Of a stretch of 64,000 nt of DNA, positions 55,662 through 64,000 are shown one piece after another. The stretch lies in assembly GCF_023700745.1 (NCBI RefSeq), contig NZ_JAMPYG010000002.1, forward strand, positions 62,001-126,000. Reading direction: 5' to 3'. A program made the position numbers and the translations under genes. Each line of letters starts with the position of its first letter. The first letter of the stretch is position 1. This stretch comes from Rhodoferax sp. GTDB taxonomy: Bacteria > Pseudomonadota > Gammaproteobacteria > Burkholderiales > Burkholderiaceae_C. Under the pieces are notes generated by a model, which ran no database searches, was not told the origin of the DNA, and saw only the letters and a list, made by a program, of their open reading frames with translations.

Positions 55662-57236
55662 TCAAGCCTCCGCACTGCGGCCTTTCATGGCAAAAATGCC
55701 TTGCGGACGTTTCTGGATAAAGATGATGATGAACACCAGCACGGCGATCTTGGCCAGCACCGCACCCGCCCAACCTTCCAGAAACTTGTTCAACACGCCA
55801 AGGCCCAGCGCTGCATAGACGGTACCCGCCAGTTGGCCGACACCGCCCAGCACCACCACCATGAAAGCATCAACGATGTAACCCTGGCCCAGGTCCGGCC
55901 CCACATTGCCGACCTGGCTCAAGGCGCAGCCCGCCAAGCCCGCAATGCCCGAACCCAGCGCAAACGCATAGGTGTCGATGCGCGCAGTGTTGACACCCAT
56001 GCAGGACGCAATGGGACGGTTTTGCGTGACACCGCGCACAAACAGGCCGAGCCGGGTCTTGCCGATCAGCCAGGCCACCGAGCCCAGCACAAAAAGAGCA
56101 AAGGCAATGATGATCAGACGGTTATAGGGCAGCGACAAATTGCCCAGCACCTGCACGCCGCCGCTCATCCACGAGGGGTTTTCCACGCCGACGTTTTGCG
56201 CGCCGAACACTGTGCGCACCAGTTGCATCAGCATCAGGCTGATGCCCCAGGTAGCCAGCAGGGTCTCCAGGGGTCGGCCGTACAAGAAGCGGATCACGCT
56301 GCGCTCTAGAGCCGCCCCCATCAGCGCCGAGGCCATGAAAGCCACCGGCACCGCCGCGAGCAAATACCAGTCAAATGCAGCGGGCAGGTAGCGCTGAAAC
56401 AGACCTTGCACCACGTAGGTGGCATAGGCGCCGATCATCATGAGTTCGCCGTGCGCCATGTTGATGACGCCCATGAGGCCGTAGGTGATGGCCAGGCCCA
56501 GCGCCACCAGCAACAGGATGCTGCCAAGGCTGATGCCGCTGAAAATGGCACCCAGTTTGTCGCCCCAGGCCAAGCTGGATTCCACTTCGCGCAGCGCCTT
56601 GCCCAGGGCCGCCTTGACCGCGCCATCCGTCTCCGTTTGCAGGTGCGCCAGCAGGATGGTCTTGGTGCTGGATTGGTTGCTGGAGCCCAGCAAGGCAGCC
56701 GCTTCCAGGCGTTGCGCTTTGTCCTCGCTGCCCAGCAGCGCTGCGGCACGCACTAGCCCCAGTTGGTCCCTGATTTTGGGGCTTTGCTCAGCTTTAAGTG
56801 CTTGTTCGATCAGCGCCAGCTTGCTGGGGTCGGCGTCGCGCTGCATCTGTTGAACCGCCGCCATGCGCACCTTGTCGTCTTTGGAAAAGAGCTTGAGCGC
56901 GGCCAGGGCCGAGTCGATTTCGCCGCGCATGCGGTTGTTGTTGATCACGTCTTCGGCATCCTCGGGCAAGGCAAATTCAGCGCCTGACGCGGGGTCGATG
57001 CCCTTGTCATCCCGGACCATGATGGCCTTGCCGCGCACCAGCTTGATCGCGTCATCGGCCAGCGCCTGCAAGAACACCGCGGTACCGGCATCGGCACGGG
57101 CCACGGCTTGGTTCAGCGCCTCGATGCGGGCATCGGTCTCGCCGCTGCTGATGGCGTTCGCATCTTCCACGCTGATCGCATGAGCGTTAAATGCCAGACA
57201 GAACGACGCGAATAGAAGTAGTTTTTGTATCAACAT
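55662..57236 (-). CDS. urtB: Urea ABC transporter permease UrtB
   Basis: 524 aa. A signal peptide (ending AFNAHA) and a ~200-residue helical periplasmic extension with HEAT-like repeats (ARIEALNQAVARAD, DKVRMAAVQQM) precede a LivH-like permease domain (ITYGLMGVINMAHGELMMIG near 240). This long form is characteristic of UrtB. The gene is separated from urtA by 153 bp that contain two hairpins. Confidence 0.95.
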   Translation of the reverse strand: MLIQKLLLFASFCLAFNAHAISVEDANAISSGETDARIEALNQAVARADAGTAVFLQALADDAIKLVRGKAIMVRDDKGIDPASGAEFALPEDAEDVINNNRMRGEIDSALAALKLFSKDDKVRMAAVQQMQRDADPSKLALIEQALKAEQSPKIRDQLGLVRAAALLGSEDKAQRLEAAALLGSSNQSSTKTILLAHLQTETDGAVKAALGKALREVESSLAWGDKLGAIFSGISLGSILLLVALGLAITYGLMGVINMAHGELMMIGAYATYVVQGLFQRYLPAAFDWYLLAAVPVAFMASALMGAALERSVIRFLYGRPLETLLATWGISLMLMQLVRTVFGAQNVGVENPSWMSGGVQVLGNLSLPYNRLIIIAFALFVLGSVAWLIGKTRLGLFVRGVTQNRPIASCMGVNTARIDTYAFALGSGIAGLAGCALSQVGNVGPDLGQGYIVDAFMVVVLGGVGQLAGTVYAALGLGVLNKFLEGWAGAVLAKIAVLVFIIIFIQKRPQGIFAMKGRSAEA

Positions 57237-57251
57237 ATATGAGCCTGTAGG

Positions 57252-57274
57252 GTGGGCACGTTGTCAGTGCCCAC
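57252..57274. repeat. Hairpin in the urtA-urtB gap
   Basis: GTGGGCAC and GTGCCCAC form a perfect 8-bp stem with a 7-nt loop, 16 bp upstream of urtB. It may adjust expression of urtB relative to the more abundant binding protein. Confidence 0.5.
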
Positions 57275-57308
57275 ACTGCAATTTCCTGAAAAACCAAAAG
57301 CGAGATCC

Positions 57309-57379
57309 GTCATTGCGAGCGAAGCGTGGCAATCCATGAAGTCCTGAATTGCCACGTCGCTGGCGCGTCTCGCAATGAC
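57309..57379. repeat. REP-like palindromic element, copy 3 (most complete)
   Basis: Two nested perfect stems: GTCATTGCGAG with CTCGCAATGAC (11 bp) outside and CGTGGCAAT with ATTGCCACG (9 bp) inside. Related sequence occurs at 42792-42849 and 47493-47508, so it is a dispersed repeat family. It lies between urtA and urtB. Confidence 0.7.
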
Positions 57380-57389
57380 GTGATGCGCC

Positions 57390-58664
57390 TTACTTCTTCA
57401 CTGGCTCGTCCGGCTTGGCGGCGTTGCCTTCGATGTACGGGCTCCAGGGCTTGGCTTTCACTGGGCCGGGGGTTTTCCAGACCACGTTGAACTGACCGTC
57501 AGCCTTGATCTCGCCAATGAACACCGATTTGTGCAGGTGATGGTTCTTCTCGTCCATCTTGCTGACGATGCCGCTCGGCGCCTTGAAGGTCTGGCCGGCC
57601 ATGGCGGCAATGACCTTGTCAACCTCGGTGGTCTTGGCTTTTTCAACCGCCTGCTTCCACATGTTGATGCCAATGTAGGTGGCTTCCATCGGGTCGTTGG
57701 TCAACGGCTTGTCTTTGTGACCAGCGATGTTCTTGGCCTTGGCATAGGCCGCCCACTTGGCGATGAACTCGGTGTTGGTCGGGTTCTTGATCGACTGGAA
57801 ATAGTTCCAGGCAGCCAGGTGGCCCACCAGCGGCTTGGTGTCAACGCCGCGCAGCTCTTCCTCGCCCACGCTGAACGCCACCACGGGCACATCTTTTGCC
57901 TTCAGGCCGGCATTGCCCAGCTCTTTGTAAAACGGCACGTTGGAGTCGCCGTTGATGGTCGACACCACGGCGGTCTTGCCACCGGCGGCAAACTTCTTGA
58001 TGTCGGCCACGATGGTCTGGTAATCCGAGTGGCCAAACGGGGTGTATTTTTCATCTATATCAGATTCCTTGACACCCTTGGATTTCAGGTAGGCGCGCAG
58101 GATCTTGTTGGTGGTACGCGGGTAGACATAGTCGGTACCCAGCAGCACCCAGCGCTTGGCGGCGCCGCCGTCCTTGCTCATCAAATAGTCCACTGCAGGG
58201 ATAGCTTGCTGGTTGGGCGCGGCACCGGTGTAGAACACGTTTTTGGACAGCTCTTCACCCTCGTACTGCACCGGATAAAACAGCAAGCCATTCATTTCTT
58301 CAACCACTGGCAAGACCGACTTGCGGCTCACCGATGTCCAGCAGCCAAAGATCACATCGACCTTGTCCTGACCCAGCAGTTGTTTGGTCTTTTCGGCAAA
58401 CAGCGGCCAGTTGGAAGCGGGGTCCACCACCACGGGCTCGAGTTTCTTGCCGAGCAAACCGCCCTTGGCGTTGATCTCGTCAATGGCCATCAGCACGGTG
58501 TCCTTCAACACGGTTTCCGAAATGGCCATGGTGCCCGAGAGGCTGTGCAAAATGCCGACCTTGATGGTGTCGGCAGCCAGCGCCGGCAGCGCTGTGAGGG
58601 TGGTGAGCGCGACGGCAGCGGTGAGCGCCTTGAGCGTGAAACGACGTGAGTTCAAAGATTGCAT
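57390..58664 (-). CDS. urtA: Urea ABC transporter substrate-binding protein UrtA
   Basis: 424 aa periplasmic urea-binding protein. The signal region contains a twin arginine (SRRFTLKAL) and ends PALA, then ADTIKVGILHSLSGTMAISE. Blocks FGCWTSVSRKSVLPV near 110 and FYPVQYEGEE near 132 are typical of UrtA/FmdD proteins; short amides rather than urea cannot be excluded. It is the first gene of the operon; an inverted repeat lies in the upstream gap. Confidence 0.95.
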   Translation of the reverse strand: MQSLNSRRFTLKALTAAVALTTLTALPALAADTIKVGILHSLSGTMAISETVLKDTVLMAIDEINAKGGLLGKKLEPVVVDPASNWPLFAEKTKQLLGQDKVDVIFGCWTSVSRKSVLPVVEEMNGLLFYPVQYEGEELSKNVFYTGAAPNQQAIPAVDYLMSKDGGAAKRWVLLGTDYVYPRTTNKILRAYLKSKGVKESDIDEKYTPFGHSDYQTIVADIKKFAAGGKTAVVSTINGDSNVPFYKELGNAGLKAKDVPVVAFSVGEEELRGVDTKPLVGHLAAWNYFQSIKNPTNTEFIAKWAAYAKAKNIAGHKDKPLTNDPMEATYIGINMWKQAVEKAKTTEVDKVIAAMAGQTFKAPSGIVSKMDEKNHHLHKSVFIGEIKADGQFNVVWKTPGPVKAKPWSPYIEGNAAKPDEPVKK

Positions 58665-58768
58665 GTGCTACTCCAGAGTTGATGAAACCGTTGTCGCCGG
58701 GACGGGGCCTGAATCAGGCTTTTGTTCAGCGATGGTTCGACTTTAGGGAAGCACCGTGCCTTGGGAAA

Positions 58769-58784
58769 TACGCCGAGTGGCGTA
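58769..58784. promoter_or_regulatory. Inverted repeat upstream of urtA
   Basis: TACGCC-N4-GGCGTA is a perfect 6-bp inverted repeat 105 bp upstream of urtA, in the 130-bp gap between urtA and pta. It may be an operator for the urea operon or part of a weak hairpin after pta. Confidence 0.4.
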
Positions 58785-58794
58785 GGGATACGGG

Positions 58795-60846
<2,052 letters not shown>

Positions 60847-60919
60847 GGGGAAAACTCCGCTGGTTATCGCCAGTCCTGCAGTCAACTGGCGTAGAAATTG
60901 TGCGCTGCATCATAACTTA

Positions 60920-60939
60920 ACCTAGGGTTAACCCTAGGT
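60920..60939. promoter_or_regulatory. 20-bp perfect palindrome upstream of pta
   Basis: ACCTAGGGTTAACCCTAGGT is identical to its reverse complement over 20 bp and ends 74 bp before the pta ATG. Its length and symmetry suggest a dimeric regulator site. I do not recognise the regulator. Confidence 0.6.
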
Positions 60940-60952
60940 ATAAACATCGATG

Positions 60953-60970
60953 TATTGACCTTCGTCAATA
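60953..60970. promoter_or_regulatory. FNR/FixK-like box upstream of pta
   Basis: TATTGAC-CTTC-GTCAATA is a perfect 7-bp inverted repeat containing TTGAC-N4-GTCAA, matching the FNR/FixK pattern TTGA(T/C)-N4-(A/G)TCAA. Centred ~115 bp before pta; it could also serve the plus-strand gene at 61170. The remaining ~200 bp of this 323-bp gap show nothing I can identify. Confidence 0.55.
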
Positions 60971-61169
60971 TTAATTCACCCTTGAAACCGGCGTCATCAT
61001 GTCATCCCTCTCTGCGCCCTGAATGGTGTTATCCGCGTGCCGTGGGCATTTGGGGAATCAGGCTGGACAAATCCAATTGAGGTGGCCAGAATCAAACCCT
61101 CAGAACCGCAATCGCCATCCCCCGCCCTCGACAACAACTTGCCGGATGGCTCTATCAAAGGAGTAAGTT

Positions 61170-61364
61170 ATGACTACCCATGACAAGCCCATCGAGCTCG
61201 AGCCCGTCAAGTGCGAAGTGTGCCTGAAAGAAGTGCCTGCATCCGAAGCCATCATCCCTGAAGCATCAGACTACTTTGTCCACTTTTGCGGCCTGGAATG
61301 TTATGAGAAATGGAAAAAACAGGGCGACAAGCCCAACGTTCAGGCCAACAGCCCTGGTTCATAA
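61170..61364 (+). CDS. DUF3330-like small zinc-ribbon protein
   Basis: 64 aa. Four cysteines plus a histidine (CEVCLKEVP at ~15-23 and HFCGLECYEKW at ~39-49) suggest one bound zinc, as in DUF3330 proteins. Good RBS AAAGGAG 7 bp before the ATG. It ends 16 bp before the L,D-transpeptidase start. Function unknown. Confidence 0.82.
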   Translation: MTTHDKPIELEPVKCEVCLKEVPASEAIIPEASDYFVHFCGLECYEKWKKQGDKPNVQANSPGS

Positions 61365-61380
61365 TGTCAGCGCCTGGCTA

Positions 61381-62955
61381 ATGCACTGCTGGCTTGCTTG
61401 CGCCTGGCTCCTGGTGGGCGTGATCGCCCCATCCGCAGCCGCCGACCCCCTGACCACAGGAACACCCCTTTGGTTTGAGGCCAACCGGCCCAGCCTGCAG
61501 GCGCAACAGGCGGTCCAGATTCTGCTCGCTGTCGCCAATGACGGACTCGACCCGCACCATTACCAGGCTACCGACCTGGGCCAAGCAGTGGTACAGGCCA
61601 GCGCTGGCCCGGCACTTGATCCCGGACAACAAGCCCGCCTGGACGCGGCCTTGACCCAGGCGATGCAGCATTACCTGAACGACCTGAGCCGCGGACGGGT
61701 CAACCCAAGCCAGATCAAAGCGAATTTTTCGTTGCCAAACCAGCCCGCGACCGATCTCACCACATGGCTGAGCACGGCCGTGCGCGAGCAGCGCCTGCAC
61801 GCGGCCGTGGCGCAGCTGGCAAACCAGGCGCCCATGGCCGCGCCCCTGCGCCAGGCACTGGCCGCGTACCGCACGCTCATCCCTCACCCGGCCTGGCAAT
61901 CACCCCTGGCGCCGCTGCCAGGACGCAAACTGGAAGCCGGACAGACCTATGCCGGCTTGCCGCTGTTGGCCCAGCGCCTGCAAGCACTGGGCGACCTGGC
62001 AACCGGAACACCGACACCTGAACGGCTGGAGGGGGAATTGCTTGAAGCGTTGAAGCGTTTTCAGGAACGCCACGGCCTGAGCCCTGACGGCGTGCTGGGA
62101 GCCAAAACCTGGCAGCAACTGAACATCACACCCGAGCAACGGACCGAGCAAATTGCGCTCAGCCTGGAGCGGCTGCGCTGGACGCCCCTGCGCCAGGCCG
62201 CGCGCATGGTGGTGGTCAACGTGCCGGAGTTTGTGCTGCGCGCCTACGAGGTGCAGGACGGACGCATCCATGTCAAGCTGAGCATGAAGGTGATCGTTGG
62301 CAAGGCGCTGGACACCCGCACCCCCTTGTTCGACGAGGAAATGCGCTTCATCGAATTCAGCCCCTACTGGAATGTGCCGCCCTCGATTGCGCGTGAGGAA
62401 ACGGTGCCCCACCTGCGCGCCGATCCAGGCTATCTGGCGCGCCAGGGCATGGAGTTTGTCACGGCCAACGGACAGGTGATCACCACCATGGCGCCCGAAC
62501 ACCTGGCCGCAGTGCTGTCGGGTGCGTGGCGTATCCGCCAGCGGCCGGGACCGCAAAATGCCCTGGGGGACATCAAGTTCGTCTTCCCCAACAACAGCAA
62601 CATTTACCTACACCACACCCCGTCGCCCGGCCTGTTCGAGCGCGACCGGCGCGATTTCAGCCACGGTTGCATCCGCGTGCAGGACCCGGTGGCGCTGGCC
62701 AAGTTTGTGCTGCAGGACGATCCGGGCTGGCCTGAGGAGCGCATCCGGACGGCCATGGCCAGCGGCAAGTCCAGCACCCTGCGTCTGGCGCAACCCCTGA
62801 CCGTGCTGATTGCCTACAGCACCGTGGTGGTCAAGGGCGGCCGCGTGTTTTTTTACCCCGACCTCTATGGCCACGACCGATTGCTGGCCCGTGCGCTGCG
62901 CCAGCATGCGGCCACCTTGCCCCCACAAGCCCTGCCGAATGGCCGAATTCCTTAA
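61381..62955 (+). CDS. L,D-transpeptidase (YcbB/LdtD-like)
   Basis: 524 aa periplasmic peptidoglycan cross-linking enzyme. A signal peptide (ending PSAAA) is followed by a scaffold domain (~40-160), a peptidoglycan-binding helical domain (LKRFQERHGLSPDGVLGAKT near 230) and the YkuD catalytic domain with HHTPSPGLFERD and SHGCIRV; Cys430 is the nucleophile. I start at the ATG at 61381, which directly precedes the signal sequence; the longer frame overlaps the zinc-ribbon gene. A DUF882 gene follows after 11 bp. Confidence 0.93.
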   Translation: MHCWLACAWLLVGVIAPSAAADPLTTGTPLWFEANRPSLQAQQAVQILLAVANDGLDPHHYQATDLGQAVVQASAGPALDPGQQARLDAALTQAMQHYLNDLSRGRVNPSQIKANFSLPNQPATDLTTWLSTAVREQRLHAAVAQLANQAPMAAPLRQALAAYRTLIPHPAWQSPLAPLPGRKLEAGQTYAGLPLLAQRLQALGDLATGTPTPERLEGELLEALKRFQERHGLSPDGVLGAKTWQQLNITPEQRTEQIALSLERLRWTPLRQAARMVVVNVPEFVLRAYEVQDGRIHVKLSMKVIVGKALDTRTPLFDEEMRFIEFSPYWNVPPSIAREETVPHLRADPGYLARQGMEFVTANGQVITTMAPEHLAAVLSGAWRIRQRPGPQNALGDIKFVFPNNSNIYLHHTPSPGLFERDRRDFSHGCIRVQDPVALAKFVLQDDPGWPEERIRTAMASGKSSTLRLAQPLTVLIAYSTVVVKGGRVFFYPDLYGHDRLLARALRQHAATLPPQALPNGRIP

Positions 62956-62966
62956 AATACCCCGAC

Positions 62967-63545
62967 ATGACACGACCGCCCCTTCTCCCCGTGCAAGCCG
63001 CCCGCCGCTCCTTTTTGCACCGCTCCGCCCAAGCCGTGATGCTCGGCGGCGCGCTGGGTCTGGCGGGCAAGCCGGTGCGGGCTGCAGCCCCCAGACTGCG
63101 CAGTCTGGTGCTCGACCACACCCACACGCACGAACGCATTGACCTGGTGTACGCCTCGGGCGAGCACTACGTACCGCAGGCGCTGGGCTCCCTGAACCAC
63201 TTTCTGCGTGACCATTACTCGGGCGACGTCGGCCAGATCGACCCGCAGTTGTTCGACCTGCTGCACGACGTTCGCCAAGTGCTGGGCACGGGGGTGCCGT
63301 TGACTTATCACATCATTTCAGGCTACCGCAGCCCTGTCACCAATGCCCGCTTACGCAGCACACGCAGTGGTGGCGTGGCCAAACAGAGCCTGCACATGGC
63401 GGGCAAGGCCATCGACGTCCGCCTGCCCGGTGTGCCGCTGGCCGAGTTGCGCGACGCGGCCCTGTCGCTCAAGGCAGGCGGCGTGGGGTATTACCCGCAC
63501 GACCAGTTTGTCCACATTGACACCGGGCGCGTGCGCACCTGGTAA
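62967..63545 (+). CDS. DUF882 / YcbK family protein (M15-like peptidase fold)
   Basis: 192 aa. A twin-arginine signal (AARRSFLHRSAQAVMLGGAL) is followed by an M15-like domain with probable zinc ligands in SLHMAGKAIDVRL (His, Asp) and DQFVHIDTG (His). YcbK lies next to ycbB in E. coli too, so the pair with the L,D-transpeptidase is conserved. Probable role: trimming of peptidoglycan. Confidence 0.92.
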   Translation: MTRPPLLPVQAARRSFLHRSAQAVMLGGALGLAGKPVRAAAPRLRSLVLDHTHTHERIDLVYASGEHYVPQALGSLNHFLRDHYSGDVGQIDPQLFDLLHDVRQVLGTGVPLTYHIISGYRSPVTNARLRSTRSGGVAKQSLHMAGKAIDVRLPGVPLAELRDAALSLKAGGVGYYPHDQFVHIDTGRVRTW

Positions 63546-63645
63546 TTCCGCTTCCAAACCATCCCTGTCGTTGTTGCTTCGCCTTGTCGTGCCGCAGCAC
63601 TGCCTGCGGCTTCGCGCCTAGACAGGAATGATTTGGAAACGGAAT
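63545..63645. repeat. Long imperfect inverted repeat between convergent genes
   Basis: Two 25-nt arms (63545-63569 and 63621-63645) pair with only three mismatches. Inside is a further 7-bp hairpin (GCCGCAG/CTGCGGC). It fills almost the whole gap between the YcbK-like gene and the LuxR-type gene and probably acts as a two-way transcription stop; a mobile miniature element is the alternative. Confidence 0.65.
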
Positions 63646-63647
63646 AG

Positions 63648-64000
63648 TTAACCATCAAACTGCGGCTGCAGTTGCCGGATGCGGCGCATCGCCATGGCGG
63701 CCGCGGCGGTGCGGGTTTCCACACCCAGTTTGGCAAAAACATGCTCCAGGTGTTTCTTCACGGTCATCGGGCTGGAGCCCACAATGTCGCCGATATCACG
63801 GTTGATCTTGCCCTTGACCACCCAGTACAGCACCTCGGCTTCCTTGGGGGTGAGCTTGAAGCACAGGCCCATGGTCTCGATGACACTTTCGTCGCTGACT
63901 TCCTGCATGATAATGAGCCAGTCGCCACCACCCTCGCTGTCGCCAATTTGCTGATGCAGCCTGAACGTCAGACGTTTCGGGCCGGCTTCCACACTCAGGC
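63648..64000 (-). CDS. LuxR family transcriptional regulator, partial at the right window edge
   Basis: Only the C-terminal ~117 residues are in the window; the frame stays open through the right edge, so the N-terminus is missing. A LuxR/NarL-type helix-turn-helix is clear at the C-terminus (LTPKEAEVLYWVVKGKINRD, GSSPMTVKKHLEHVFAKLGV). The part before it (GDWLIIMQEVSDESVIET) may be the end of a PAS or receiver-like domain. It is convergent with the YcbK-like gene. Confidence 0.88.
   Translation of the reverse strand, partial: LSVEAGPKRLTFRLHQQIGDSEGGGDWLIIMQEVSDESVIETMGLCFKLTPKEAEVLYWVVKGKINRDIGDIVGSSPMTVKKHLEHVFAKLGVETRTAAAAMAMRRIRQLQPQFDG

Noticed and set aside
58665..58794. Sigma-54-like GGCACGgtgcTTCC in the urtA upstream region
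   Set aside because: The -12 element should read GC but reads CC, so it does not meet the sigma-54 consensus.

Overview
The window looks like chromosome of a GC-rich betaproteobacterium of the order Burkholderiales, most likely Comamonadaceae (Rhodoferax/Polaromonas-like). This is inferred from the protein families, the Liv-led hut operon, the urtABCDE layout, the UraD-AllC fusion and high GC; it was not tested by a search. Nearly all genes are housekeeping or catabolic and tightly packed. The clear accessory element is a type II-C CRISPR-Cas9 locus at about 29.9-36.0 kb with visibly lower GC. No rRNA, tRNA, insertion sequence or prophage was seen. Region 1 (1-17.8 kb): fourteen minus-strand genes with no gap above about 110 bp run from a branched-chain-type ABC importer (15893 down to 11448) through hutU, hutH, hutD, hutI, hutF and hutG into a two-subunit NAD-linked formate dehydrogenase whose alpha subunit is cut by the left edge. 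HutF plus HutG is the histidine branch that releases formate, so the dehydrogenase could oxidise that formate to CO2 and NADH. A divergent hutC regulator and a perfect TTGTATATACAA palindrome sit at the head. Region 2 (16.9-29.9 kb): a LysR gene divergent from a CoA-transferase/acyl-CoA dehydrogenase pair, then small housekeeping genes (M48 protease, moaC, a GspC-like protein, apaG, a Gcr-type membrane protein, thiL, pgpA, an NrfJ-like protein, pncC, a LysE exporter). Region 3 (29.9-36.0 kb): a complete type II-C system. A tracrRNA on the minus strand lies just upstream of cas9; cas9 (1129 aa, all nuclease residues present), cas1 and cas2 are on the plus strand; then comes an array of 19 repeats (36 bp) with 18 spacers. 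Repeat polarity, the anti-repeat and a terminator all indicate that crRNAs are made from the minus strand, probably from promoters inside each repeat as in Neisseria. Two spacers are length variants of the same target. Region 4 (36.1-51.2 kb): SnoaL-like, YecA/SEC-C, CAP lipoprotein, SDR, a ferredoxin-reductase and an OmpA lipoprotein, followed by a purine-to-allantoate catabolic cluster (puuD, xdhC, hiuH, puuE, a uraD-allC fusion, an M20 hydrolase) and malic enzyme maeB. A short REP-like repeat recurs here and supplies the last codons of two unrelated genes. Region 5 (51.4-64 kb): an isolated ureD, dsbB, the urea importer urtABCDE, pta with a conspicuous upstream control region (20-bp palindrome and FNR/FixK-like box), a small zinc-ribbon protein, an L,D-transpeptidase, a DUF882/YcbK protein and a LuxR-type regulator cut by the right edge.
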